This document shows, in pieces, positions 42,507 to 50,001 of a stretch of 64,000 nt of DNA. The notes under the pieces are model-generated. The model was not told the DNA's origin. It did not search any database and saw nothing but the letters and a program-made list of their open reading frames with translations. Position numbers and translations under genes: made by a program. The stretch lies in contig CAZAUJ010000011.1 in assembly GCA_964488355.1 (NCBI GenBank), forward strand, positions 28,795 through 92,794. Direction: 5' to 3'. How positions within the stretch are numbered: position 1 is the first letter of the stretch; every line of letters begins with the position of its first letter. The DNA is from Thermoanaerobaculum sp964488355 (GTDB lineage Bacteria; Acidobacteriota; Thermoanaerobaculia; Thermoanaerobaculales; Thermoanaerobaculaceae).

Positions 42507-43304
42507 GTGGGGAAGGTACTGTTTGCCCAGGCGCGGCCGTCGGGCACGCCGCCGGAGCTATCCCTACGGCTCGGTGGCGTTCAGCTAGTGGGTACCTCGC
42601 TGGCTGCTCGCGCCACCGCCTTTGCCTTGCCCGAGCTGGAGGTGTCGGTGGACGTGGGCCGGCTCACGCCCATCGTAGCCCAGCAGCCCAACCTGCTACT
42701 CACCCACGCGCATCTGGACCACACTGCTGGGCTCTTGGCCTATCTGAATTTGCGCGCGCGGCTTTACCACCACCAACCCACCAGAGTGTGGGTACCGGCG
42801 CCAGTGCATGGGGAGCTTTTGCGCTCCTTGACGCTCTTTCCTGGCATGGCTTCCGTGGCTAAGCGGTTGCCCTTGGCGGAGACCATTTTGCCGGCCGAGG
42901 ATGGGCAGGGCGTCCCGCTGGGCCGCGTGACGGCTCGCGCCTTCGCCGTGGCCCACGGGGTGCCCACGCTTGGCTGGGCTCTGACGCTGCCTGGGGAACA
43001 CGAGCCTCTGATGGTGTTTGCGGCCGATGGCGATCCGCGGTTTTTTGCCGACAAGCCACAGCTTTTGCGCGCGCGGGTGGCGGTGGTGGAGTGCACCTAC
43101 GTGGAAACCAACCGGCGGCTGGCAGCGCGGCTGGCGCAGCACGCTCACATCTTGGACTGGCTGGAGCTGGCCCCGCTCATTCCCGCCGAAACCCTGGTGC
43201 TCGCCCACCTGCCGGAGCAGCTGCCCGAACCGGCGCTGCTGGCTCGCTTAGCGGCGGCCTTCCCCGGCCAGGTCATCCTTTGGGCCCCGGCCCCTAGCCT
43301 TTAA
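42507..43304 (+). CDS. MBL-fold metallohydrolase, RNase Z-like
   Basis: 265 residues from a GTG that lies 6 nt after TAGAAT. The metal-binding signature THAHLDHTAGLL around residue 70 is the HxHxDH motif of metallo-beta-lactamase-fold hydrolases, and VFAADGDPRF further on supplies a metal-bridging aspartate. The late LAHLPEQ histidine resembles the RNase Z third ligand. The family includes tRNase Z and many esterases. Pre-tRNA 3' processing is plausible but cannot be assigned, because the exosite arm of tRNase Z is not evident. No signal peptide. Confidence 0.85.
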   Translation: MGKVLFAQARPSGTPPELSLRLGGVQLVGTSLAARATAFALPELEVSVDVGRLTPIVAQQPNLLLTHAHLDHTAGLLAYLNLRARLYHHQPTRVWVPAPVHGELLRSLTLFPGMASVAKRLPLAETILPAEDGQGVPLGRVTARAFAVAHGVPTLGWALTLPGEHEPLMVFAADGDPRFFADKPQLLRARVAVVECTYVETNRRLAARLAQHAHILDWLELAPLIPAETLVLAHLPEQLPEPALLARLAAAFPGQVILWAPAPSL

Positions 43305-43315
43305 CCGCTTGGGGT

Positions 43316-43344
43316 TTGAAAGCCCGGACGAAATTGCCCATACT
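43316..43344 (+). promoter_or_regulatory. Promoter of the B12-binding protein gene
   Basis: TTGAAA (43316-43321), 17-nt spacer, CATACT (43339-43344), 9 nt before the ATG. The transcript would start only about 3 nt upstream of the ATG. Confidence 0.55.
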
Positions 43345-43353
43345 AGGAAGCTG

Positions 43354-43770
43354 ATGGCGCGTCCGCTGCGGGTACTTTTGGCCAAGGTGGGGCTGGATGG
43401 GCACGACCGAGGGGTGAAGGTCGTTGCCCGAGCCCTGCGCGATGCGGGTTTCGAGGTGATTTACACCGGCCTGCGGCAGACACCAGCGATGGTGGCCGAC
43501 GCGGCTGTGCAGGAAGACGTGGATGCGGTGGGGCTCTCCTCCCTTTCCGGAGCCCATCTCACGCTCTTCCCGGCGGTGGTGCAGGAGCTGGCCAAGCGGG
43601 ACGCCCGCGACATCCTGGTGTTCGGCGGCGGTATCATCCCCCCAGAGGACATTCCCCAGCTGTTGGCGGCGGGCATTGACCGCCTGTTCTTGCCGGGCAC
43701 CCCCACGGCCCACATCGTCGCCTACCTGCGGGAGCGCCTGGCCCCGAGGGCCCAGGGGGAGGCCAGCTAA
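43354..43770 (+). CDS. Cobalamin-binding protein, methylmalonyl-CoA mutase C-terminal domain type
   Basis: 138 residues, a stand-alone B12-binding Rossmann domain. KVGLDGHDRGVKVVARALRD holds the DxHxxG motif whose His ligates cobalt. The later VGLSSLSGAHLTLFP and LVFGGGIIPPEDI give the SxL and GG parts of the cobalamin pocket. Such small subunits pair with a separate catalytic subunit of methylmalonyl- or isobutyryl-CoA mutase, linking branched-chain or propionate metabolism. No large subunit is in the window. The ATG at 43354 follows AGGAAG; a TTG lead from 43309 overlaps the promoter. Its stop shares CTAA with the convergent gene. Confidence 0.9.
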   Translation: MARPLRVLLAKVGLDGHDRGVKVVARALRDAGFEVIYTGLRQTPAMVADAAVQEDVDAVGLSSLSGAHLTLFPAVVQELAKRDARDILVFGGGIIPPEDIPQLLAAGIDRLFLPGTPTAHIVAYLRERLAPRAQGEAS

Positions 43771-45083
43771 TTTTGTTTGCCTTGCACGATCAGGGCCGCC
43801 ACCCGGTTGGCCTCGCGCACGGCGTAGTTCTGCCCACGGTCTTCGGGGTAAATGTGTGCCATGGAGCAGTGGAAGAGCCCAGGTACGGGCGTGACCATGG
43901 GAGGCAGGCGCTTTTCGTAGCCGCAGCCCACGAGAGGCTGCGCATCCGCCGCCTTGAACAGGTGCCAGTTCCGGACCCAGCTCTCTTCAAAGGCGGAATT
44001 GAGGCGGGCCACGGCGGGTAAGAAGCACTGGTAGACCTCCCGCGGCGAGGCCTGCCACAGAGGGTGGCTGGCAAACACGTATTTGGAAAGGTACACCACG
44101 TGACAGCCGTACCGCTCGGCTTCCACCAAGTTTGTGTGCTCGATGACCCCGCCGAAGGGGAAGGAGGCGTCCGCCACGTTGGTCCAGTAGTAGGGCAAAA
44201 GGGGCCGGGACAGCTCCAGCACCAGGCACAGGGCGTTGGTGCCTTCCAGGGCTGCCAGCTGCTGGCGGTAGGCTTGGGGAAAGCACCCCTCGTCCACGCG
44301 CAGAAGCTCCCGGGGGGAGGCGGTGAACAGGACCTGGGGAAACAGGCGCACGCCTCGGCGGGTGCGCAGCGAGACCCCCCCTTCTGCCGCCTGCAAGCCC
44401 AAAACCGGCTGCCCGTAGTGAAAGCTCACCCCTCGCTGGCGCAGCACCTCCTCCAGGCGGCGCACCAGCCGACCGAAGGAGCCATCCATGTAGCCAAGCC
44501 CCTCGCGCAGGCCACCCGCCTGGCGCGACCTTCCGCGCAGGTGCACCTTCATGGCCAGCCAGGCCATGGAAACCTCGCCAGCCCGCTCGGCAAACTTCTG
44601 CTGCAAAAGGGGCTCCCACACCACCTGCAGTACTCGCGGGCCGGCTACCCGGCGGATCCACTCCCGTGCCGGTATGGCGGAAAAACGCAACACGCTGCGC
44701 ACATGCGTCAGGTAGAGCACGGTGGCGGCAAAGCGCAGCTTGTCCAGCAGGGAAAAGGGCCGAAAGCGCAGCAGCGCTGCGGGCGTGCCGAAGGGGTAGA
44801 GTTGGCCAGCGGTGAAGATGCCCATGGTCGAGGGAAGCCACCGGATGGCCGAGGCCAGCCCCAGCTCCTCAGCCAAGGCCACGTAGTCCCGATCGGTGGT
44901 GAAGAGATGGTGGTAAAAGCACTCCAGCTCCTCCCCACCCACGCGGAAGGTGGCCACCAAGCCCCCGGCCGCCGGGTAACGCTCGAACACCTCCACCTTT
45001 ACGCCTGCCTGCGAAAGGCGTAGCGCTGCCACCAGGCCGGTCAGACCGGCTCCCACCACCGCCACCGAGGGCTCCACCCGCAT
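43767..45083 (-). CDS. FAD-dependent oxidoreductase, HemY/amine oxidase superfamily
   Basis: 438 residues. The N-terminal dinucleotide motif VAVVGAGLTGLVAALRLSQA plus VEVFERYPAAGGL identifies an FAD-binding fold of the protoporphyrinogen oxidase/phytoene desaturase/amine oxidase group. The C-terminal FAD motif is around VPGLFHCSMAHIYPEDRGQN. Substrate is unknown; enzymes of this branch often sit near polysaccharide or isoprenoid genes, which is not the case here. The ATG at 45083 lies 6 nt after TACCCT and has no ribosome site, so it fits the leaderless pattern. A 9-codon in-frame lead is rejected. Confidence 0.82.
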   Translation of the reverse strand: MRVEPSVAVVGAGLTGLVAALRLSQAGVKVEVFERYPAAGGLVATFRVGGEELECFYHHLFTTDRDYVALAEELGLASAIRWLPSTMGIFTAGQLYPFGTPAALLRFRPFSLLDKLRFAATVLYLTHVRSVLRFSAIPAREWIRRVAGPRVLQVVWEPLLQQKFAERAGEVSMAWLAMKVHLRGRSRQAGGLREGLGYMDGSFGRLVRRLEEVLRQRGVSFHYGQPVLGLQAAEGGVSLRTRRGVRLFPQVLFTASPRELLRVDEGCFPQAYRQQLAALEGTNALCLVLELSRPLLPYYWTNVADASFPFGGVIEHTNLVEAERYGCHVVYLSKYVFASHPLWQASPREVYQCFLPAVARLNSAFEESWVRNWHLFKAADAQPLVGCGYEKRLPPMVTPVPGLFHCSMAHIYPEDRGQNYAVREANRVAALIVQGKQN

Positions 45084-45089
45084 GGGGGT

Positions 45090-45095
45090 AGGGTA
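45090..45095 (-). promoter_or_regulatory. -10 element TACCCT of the leaderless oxidoreductase gene
   Basis: Minus-strand GGTTACCCT with exactly 6 nt to the ATG at 45083. No convincing -35. Confidence 0.4.
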
Positions 45096-45134
45096 ACCGA
45101 GCGCAGGCACGCGGAGGAACCGGGAAGGGTTGGT

Positions 45135-45629
45135 TTAAGGTTGAAAGCCGGGCAGAGCTTGGCCTCGGTTTTCTGGCAACGTGTTCACTCGCGTCCACAC
45201 CTCGGTGCGGCCCAAGAGGGGAATCCCCACGTAGCCGCGAAGGCGCAGGCGGTCGGCACCTTCCAGCGTGAGCTGGGCTTTGTAGGTCTTGCCGGAAACC
45301 GGATCGTAAACCTCACCTCCCACCCATCTGGCCCCATCCCAGCGAAAGCCCCGGAGGATCTCCAAGCCCAAAACCGGCCGCTGCCGCAGCTTCGGATCTG
45401 GGTTCCTTCGGTCAATCTTAGGTAGCCCAGCGGCCGGGCTTCCCGGGGGATAGGTGGGTTTTTCCAGCCACACCAGCCGGCCAACAAGGCTTTCTCCCTG
45501 TCGCCGGATTTCCACGATGCCGTCCCCATCCTCGGGGTTGGCAGGCGCGTACCAGAGGCCTTCCACCGCCTCCGGTGGCGAGGCCAGCACGCTTGCGGCA
45601 AACCACAAAGGCAACGCTAGCCAGCACAC
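45135..45629 (-). CDS. DUF2147 domain secreted protein
   Basis: 164 residues from a GTG preceded by GGGAGGAGGC, with a short signal peptide (LPLWFAASVLA). The body shows the DUF2147 pattern: GLWYAPANPEDGDGIVEI, RNPDPKLRQRPVLGLEIL, GGEVYDPVSGKTYKAQLTLE and LRLRGYVGIPLLGRTEVWTR. DUF2147 proteins are small lipocalin-like periplasmic proteins of unknown function. TATACT stands about 17 nt upstream, so it is probably transcribed alone. Confidence 0.88.
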   Translation of the reverse strand: MCWLALPLWFAASVLASPPEAVEGLWYAPANPEDGDGIVEIRRQGESLVGRLVWLEKPTYPPGSPAAGLPKIDRRNPDPKLRQRPVLGLEILRGFRWDGARWVGGEVYDPVSGKTYKAQLTLEGADRLRLRGYVGIPLLGRTEVWTRVNTLPENRGQALPGFQP

Positions 45630-45646
45630 CGCCTCCTCCCGCCGCC

Positions 45647-45652
45647 AGTATA
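45647..45652 (-). promoter_or_regulatory. -10 element TATACT of the DUF2147 gene
   Basis: Minus-strand GCCTATACT, 17 nt before the GTG start, with GGGAGGAGG between. It is back to back with the plus-strand TATACT at 45675. Confidence 0.45.
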
Positions 45653-45674
45653 GGCAAAGCGAGGTAACTCTCGC

Positions 45675-45680
45675 TATACT
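45675..45680 (+). promoter_or_regulatory. -10 element TATACT of the leaderless small-protein gene
   Basis: CGCTATACT with exactly 6 nt to the ATG at 45687. No ribosome site and no clear -35. Confidence 0.6.
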
Positions 45681-45686
45681 GGCCCT

Positions 45687-45881
45687 ATGGACCGGGAAGA
45701 AGACGGCTTGCGGCCCCTCATTGAAGCGTACAAAGCCAACGTGGACCGCAGCTTGCTCCGTGACAATCTGCGCAAACGCCCGGAGGAGCGGCTGCGTGCG
45801 CTGATGGAACTGGAGCGCACCTACCGGGAGCTGCGGTTAGCGGGTCAGCGCCTGCGCCGGCAAGGCCATGGCGGACACTGA
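45687..45881 (+). CDS. Small helical protein paired with a nucleotidyltransferase
   Basis: 64 residues, predicted entirely helical and very charged (LLRDNLRKRPEERLRALMEL, then RLRRQGHGGH at the end). I do not recognise a family. The ATG lies 6 nt after TATACT, so the transcript should begin at the start codon. It overlaps the nucleotidyltransferase gene by 14 bp, so the two are made together. A small partner of an AbiEii-like nucleotidyltransferase could be an antitoxin or chaperone, by analogy with type IV toxin-antitoxin pairs; this is inference. Confidence 0.75.
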   Translation: MDREEDGLRPLIEAYKANVDRSLLRDNLRKRPEERLRALMELERTYRELRLAGQRLRRQGHGGH

Positions 45882-46368
45882 GGGGTTGCTGCGCGCGTTA
45901 ACGGGCGCCCAGGTGGAGTTCATCATCGTGGGAGGGGTGGCGGCGGTGGTCCACGGCGCCAGCCAGCTCACCCTAGACCTGGACCTGGTTTACGGGAGGG
46001 GAGAAGAAAACCTCCGGCGGCTCGCCCAGGCTCTCGCTCCTTACCATCCGTACCCACGAGGCGCCCCTCCAGGCCTGCCTTTCCTTTGGGATGTGGCAAC
46101 CCTGCGTGCGGGCCTCAACTTCACCTTGTCCACCGACTTGGGTGCCTTGGACCTGTTTGGCGAGTTGCCGGGGGTGGGCGACTACCAGGCCTGCCGGCTC
46201 CAAAGCGTGGCGGTGGAGCTTTTCGGAAGCACGTGCTGGGTGCTGGGCTTGGAGGCCCTCATCCGTGCCAAGCGCGCGGCGGGAAGGCCGAAGGACTGGG
46301 AAGCGGTGGCCGAGCTGGAAGCTATCCGGGAGGAGTTGTCCTTCCGCCAAAGCCCCAAGGCTAGTTAG
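45868..46368 (+). CDS. Nucleotidyltransferase, AbiEii/MNT-like
   Basis: 166 residues. The N-terminal half is a Pol-beta-type nucleotidyltransferase: EFIIVGGVAAVVHGASQLTL then DLDLVYGRGEENLRRL, with the two catalytic aspartates in DLDL. The C-terminal LEALIRAKRAAGRPKDWEA block is typical of the AbiEii/DUF6036-like group. Some relatives are toxins that nucleotidylate tRNA; others have no known target. It is coupled to the small upstream gene by a 14-bp overlap, and its 3' end overlaps the helicase gene by 8 bp. Confidence 0.85.
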   Translation: MADTEGLLRALTGAQVEFIIVGGVAAVVHGASQLTLDLDLVYGRGEENLRRLAQALAPYHPYPRGAPPGLPFLWDVATLRAGLNFTLSTDLGALDLFGELPGVGDYQACRLQSVAVELFGSTCWVLGLEALIRAKRAAGRPKDWEAVAELEAIREELSFRQSPKAS

Positions 46369-48406
46369 CCTTCTCATCATTGAGGAACGAGGGAAGCTGG
46401 TAGGCGCTTTCCTTTTCCTCCAATGCGGGCGCTGCGGGGGGTTCCACCACCACCCGCTGGTACAGCTGGGAGGGCAGCTCGGTGAGAAAACGCGAGGGCT
46501 CGGCGATGATGTCCACGCGGTAGCGGTCCCGCACCACCATGGGGTAACAAAGGTACAGCTCGTCTTTAGCCCTGGTGCAGGCCACGTAAAACAAGCGTCG
46601 CTCCTCCTCCACATCCTCAGCACGAGCTGAGGGGAAGCGACCTTCCGCTAGCCACACCACGACCACCACGCGCCACTCCAGACCTTTGGCCTGGTGGACG
46701 GTGGAGAGGGTCACCCGCTCCCTTTCCCCTTCCCAGGCGGCCAGGTCCTCGCCCGAAAGCTCGTTCATTAGCGTCACCTCGTCTAAAAAGCCAGCCAGGG
46801 AGTGATAGCCGTCGGCAAAAAGCGCCAGCTGTTCCAGGTCATCCAACCTCGAAGGGGCGTTGTCCAGTTGGGCGCGCACGTAGTCCCGGTAGCCCGCGGC
46901 TAGCACCTCGCGAATGGCTTCCCCCGGCCGCTGCTCCAGCCTGGCCAGCCGCGCCACCAACCCCTGCAGCTCGGCCAAGGAGTGGGCCGCCGCTTTGGGC
47001 AATCCCAAGGCCACACCCTCCACGCGCAGAAACGCCTCCAGGGGCTGTCCGCTGGCGCTCACCGCCTGCCACAGCCGCGCCACCAACCGTTGGCCTAAGC
47101 TGGGGCGCAGCTTGGCCATGCGAGCAAAGGCCACCTCGTCCCGCGGGTTGACCACAAATCGCAAGTGGGCAAGCACGTCCTTAATATGCCGTTGCTCGAA
47201 AAACCTTAAGCCCGACCGCACCTCGTAGGGAATGCGGCGGCGGGTGAGCGCCACCTCCAGCTCCAGCGAGTGCGAGTGGTTACGGTACAGCACGCCTATG
47301 TCCCCCAAGGCCACCCCCTCATCAGCCAGCTGCACGATGCGCTGGGCGACGTAATCCGCCTGGGCTTCTGACGAGGGAGCCGCCACCACCCAGGGCTTTT
47401 CTCCGCCCTGCCGCACCGCCGTCAGCTCCTTGGGAAACTGGCGCTGGTTGTGCGCAATTGAGGCGTTGGCCAAGGCCAGGATGGGGGGCAGGGAACGGTA
47501 GTTCAGGTTGAGGTGGAACACGGCGCAGTCGGGATGCCGTTGGGGAAAGCTGAGGATGTTCTCGTAGCAGGCACCCCGGAAGGCGTAGATGGACTGGGCA
47601 TCGTCGCCCACCACCATGAGGTTGCGGCTGCTGCCCACCATCGTATCCACGATTTCCGCCTGCAGGCGGTTGGTGTCTTGGTACTCGTCCACCAAAATGT
47701 GCTGAAACCGGCTGGCCAAGGCGTGCCGCACCTCGGGAAACTGGCGGAGCAGCAACAGCCAATTGAGCAGCAAATCGTCGTAATCCATCAGCTGGGCCTG
47801 GCGCTTGCGTTCCAGGTAGCGGCGAAAAACCTGCTGCACGAACTCGGCATCGGCCGCAAACTGGGGGTACTTGCCTTCCAGCACTGCCTCCAGGTTCTGG
47901 CCGGTGTTAACCACGAAGGAGTAAACCTCTGCCAGCACGGCCGCACCTGGCAGTCGGGTGGCAGGGATGGACGGCGCCACCTCCGCAACTGCTTGCGCCA
48001 TCAGCTCCTGCGCGTCTTCCCGGTCCAAAATGCCGTACGTGGGCGGATATCCCAGGCGCTGGCCATAGCGGCGCAGGATACGGTTGCCCACGGAATGGAA
48101 GGTACCGCCCATCACCCCGGAGGCATCGCGCCCGAGCAGCACTTCCACCCGGCGCAACATCTCCCGTGCCGCTCGGTTGGTGAAGGTGAGCATCAAGATG
48201 GCGGAAGCCGGCACGCCTTCGTGCAACAACCGAGCCACGCGGTACACCACCGTGCGCGTCTTCCCCGAGCCTGCCCCCGCCAGCACCAACATGGGCCCAC
48301 CGGGGTGCATCACCACCGCCCGTTGCTCCTCGTTGAGGGCCGAAGCCCAGCTGGGTTCGGGCGAGGAACTGGCAGTCGGCACCAGGCGTCGGTCCTTTTC
48401 GCTCAC
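46361..48406 (-). CDS. UvrD/PcrA-family ATP-dependent 3'-5' DNA helicase
   Basis: 681 residues. Superfamily 1 motifs are complete: Q-motif LNEEQRAVV, Walker A AGAGSGKTRT, DEYQDTN, GDDAQSIYAFRG, TVHQAKGLEW and VACTRAKDELYL. It unwinds DNA in repair or replication restart; UvrD, PcrA and Rep cannot be told apart by motif alone. The GTG at 48406 is 6 nt after TATGCT, so the message is probably leaderless. A 6-codon in-frame lead overlaps the promoter and is rejected. It is divergent from the pterin dehydratase gene. Confidence 0.93.
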   Translation of the reverse strand: MSEKDRRLVPTASSSPEPSWASALNEEQRAVVMHPGGPMLVLAGAGSGKTRTVVYRVARLLHEGVPASAILMLTFTNRAAREMLRRVEVLLGRDASGVMGGTFHSVGNRILRRYGQRLGYPPTYGILDREDAQELMAQAVAEVAPSIPATRLPGAAVLAEVYSFVVNTGQNLEAVLEGKYPQFAADAEFVQQVFRRYLERKRQAQLMDYDDLLLNWLLLLRQFPEVRHALASRFQHILVDEYQDTNRLQAEIVDTMVGSSRNLMVVGDDAQSIYAFRGACYENILSFPQRHPDCAVFHLNLNYRSLPPILALANASIAHNQRQFPKELTAVRQGGEKPWVVAAPSSEAQADYVAQRIVQLADEGVALGDIGVLYRNHSHSLELEVALTRRRIPYEVRSGLRFFEQRHIKDVLAHLRFVVNPRDEVAFARMAKLRPSLGQRLVARLWQAVSASGQPLEAFLRVEGVALGLPKAAAHSLAELQGLVARLARLEQRPGEAIREVLAAGYRDYVRAQLDNAPSRLDDLEQLALFADGYHSLAGFLDEVTLMNELSGEDLAAWEGERERVTLSTVHQAKGLEWRVVVVVWLAEGRFPSARAEDVEEERRLFYVACTRAKDELYLCYPMVVRDRYRVDIIAEPSRFLTELPSQLYQRVVVEPPAAPALEEKESAYQLPSFLNDEKAN

Positions 48407-48412
48407 GGGGCC

Positions 48413-48418
48413 AGCATA
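48413..48418 (-). promoter_or_regulatory. -10 element TATGCT of the leaderless helicase gene
   Basis: Minus-strand GAGCTATGCT with exactly 6 nt to the GTG at 48406. A weak TTTCGC lies 17 nt further up. Confidence 0.55.
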
Positions 48419-48493
48419 GCTCACGGCTTGGGTCGGCGAAAGGGATGGGGAATTTTGCTTTCTGGGCTTCTCTTCACCAAGTGGGAGGCATGC

Positions 48494-48826
48494 ATGAACA
48501 CTCTAGCCAAGCAAAGGTGTCGGCCCTGTGAGGGGGGCACAGCGCTGCTGCCCGATGCGCAAGTCGCCCAGTTGCTTTCGCAGCTGACTGGTTGGCAGCT
48601 GGAAGAGGGAAAGCTAGTGAAAACCTTCCACTTTCGCGACCATTGCCAAGCAGTAGCGTTTGTCAACGCGGTGGCTTGGATCTCCCACACCCAGGACCAT
48701 CACCCTGTGGTGGAGTTGGGCTACAACACCGTGCGCTTGGCCTACTGGACCCATGCCATTGGTGGCCTGTCAGAAAACGACTTCATTTGCGCTGCCAAGG
48801 TCGACAGCCTGCTGGCCGAAACCTGA
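48494..48826 (+). CDS. 4a-hydroxytetrahydrobiopterin dehydratase (pterin carbinolamine dehydratase)
   Basis: 110 residues. Dehydrates 4a-hydroxytetrahydrobiopterin after aromatic amino acid hydroxylation. The signature is HHPVVELGYNTVRLAYWTH followed by GGLSENDFICAAKVD. The N-terminal CEGGTALLPDAQVAQLLSQL is also typical of the family. GGGAGGCATGC precedes the ATG. No phenylalanine hydroxylase gene is nearby; many bacteria carry the dehydratase without it, where its role is unclear. Upstream readings in frame cross the helicase gene and are rejected. Confidence 0.92.
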   Translation: MNTLAKQRCRPCEGGTALLPDAQVAQLLSQLTGWQLEEGKLVKTFHFRDHCQAVAFVNAVAWISHTQDHHPVVELGYNTVRLAYWTHAIGGLSENDFICAAKVDSLLAET

Positions 48827-49074
48827 GCACGGCCGGCTGGTCCAGGAAAGCCATCCGGCTGGGTGAGGGCAACGAGAGCCTCGAACACCGATTCGGCTGC
48901 ACGGCCTCAGATGGCTTCGGCTCCTTCGGGGCCTCGCCATGACAGGTCACCCCGCGTAACCCCGGCCCAAGCGCACCCCGTAGCACCGCGAGAGCTCGAA
49001 GGGCCCGCGAGGCCTTGCCAGCTGCCGTAGCTGCCGAAGCACTCGGGGCGGGGATGGTCGACCCAAGCAGCCGC
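48827..49074. other. Non-coding GC-rich interval
   Basis: About 250 nt between the pterin dehydratase gene and the promoter of the NYN gene. I see no coding frame with a start site, tRNA, terminator or known RNA motif in it. Confidence 0.5.
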
Positions 49075-49103
49075 TTGCCTGGCGGGGGGCGTCAAGGTAG
49101 GAT
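49075..49103 (+). promoter_or_regulatory. Promoter of the NYN/OST-HTH gene
   Basis: TTGCCT (49075-49080), 17-nt spacer, TAGGAT (49098-49103), 16 nt before the ATG at 49120. Confidence 0.6.
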
Positions 49104-49119
49104 GCACGCGGGTGGGTGT

Positions 49120-50001
49120 ATGCCAATCGAGGAACACAAGATTGCCCTTTTTATCGATTTCGAGAACATTGCCTTGGGCTTGCGGGAGTCTGGTTACAAG
49201 CAGTTCGATATCAATTTGGTACTGGCGCGGCTTTTGGAACGGGGCAAGGTGGTGGTGCGCCGCGCCTACGCCGACTGGGAACGTTACGCCCAGTACAAGC
49301 GCGCCTTTCACGAGGCGGCGATTGAGCTCATTGATATCCCCCTCAAGGCGTATTCGGGAAAAAACTCCGCTGATATTCGTATGGTGGTGGATGCGCTAGA
49401 TCTCTGCTACGCCAAGGGCTTCGTGACCACGTTTGCCCTTTGTTCCGGCGATTCAGATTTTTCTCCCCTGGTTTCAAAGCTCCGCGAAAACGACAAGTAC
49501 GTTATGGGCGTTGGCGTTAAAAATTCCACCTCGGAGCTTTTGATTTCCAACTGCGACGAGTTCATTTTCTACGAGGATCTCATCCGTTCGCTGGTGGAAA
49601 AGGCCCCTTCCCTCGCCGGCTTGCCGGAGAAGAAGCAGGAATGCTTCGGCTTACTCATTGATGCCATTCGTGCCCTGATGCGAGATGGCAAAGAGGTGCT
49701 GTGGGGGTCGATGATTAAGCAAACCATGCAGCGTAAGAAGCCCGAGTTTAACGAGGAGTACTACGGCTACCCCACCTTTACCGCCCTGCTGAAGGATGCG
49801 GAAACGCATCACATCGTCAAGCTGCGCAAGGACGAGCGCTCCGGCACGTATGTGGTCACCGGTTTCGACATTGGCTCACCGGCGGAGGCAACCACCAGTG
49901 AGGAACCGCCCAAACCGGCAGCCAAGCGGCGGCGCCGTCGGCGCAAGAGCAGCGGCACCAATGGGGAGGGGGAAGCGACGGACAAGGCCTCAGCGGGCTA
50001 G
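49120..50001 (+). CDS. NYN-domain RNase with OST-HTH/LOTUS domain
   Basis: 293 residues. Residues about 5-165 are a PIN-like NYN domain (IALFIDFENIALGL, DIRMVVDALDLCYAKG, LCSGDSDFSPLV) with the acidic residues of a metal-dependent nuclease. Residues about 175-250 are an OST-HTH/LOTUS domain (WGSMIKQTMQRKKPEFNEEY, GYPTFTALLKDA). A basic tail (KRRRRRRKSS) could bind RNA. It resembles LabA/MARF1-type regulators. It is more AT-rich than its neighbours. The ATG at 49120 is downstream of the -10, with a GGGTGGG site; an ATG at 49102 lies inside the hexamer. Its stop shares CTAG with the convergent transporter. Confidence 0.9.
   Translation: MPIEEHKIALFIDFENIALGLRESGYKQFDINLVLARLLERGKVVVRRAYADWERYAQYKRAFHEAAIELIDIPLKAYSGKNSADIRMVVDALDLCYAKGFVTTFALCSGDSDFSPLVSKLRENDKYVMGVGVKNSTSELLISNCDEFIFYEDLIRSLVEKAPSLAGLPEKKQECFGLLIDAIRALMRDGKEVLWGSMIKQTMQRKKPEFNEEYYGYPTFTALLKDAETHHIVKLRKDERSGTYVVTGFDIGSPAEATTSEEPPKPAAKRRRRRRKSSGTNGEGEATDKASAG

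Noticed and set aside
48827..49074. A possible tRNA or small RNA gene in the GC-rich gap
   Set aside because: No acceptor stem with a T-loop TTCRA motif and no terminator was found on either strand.
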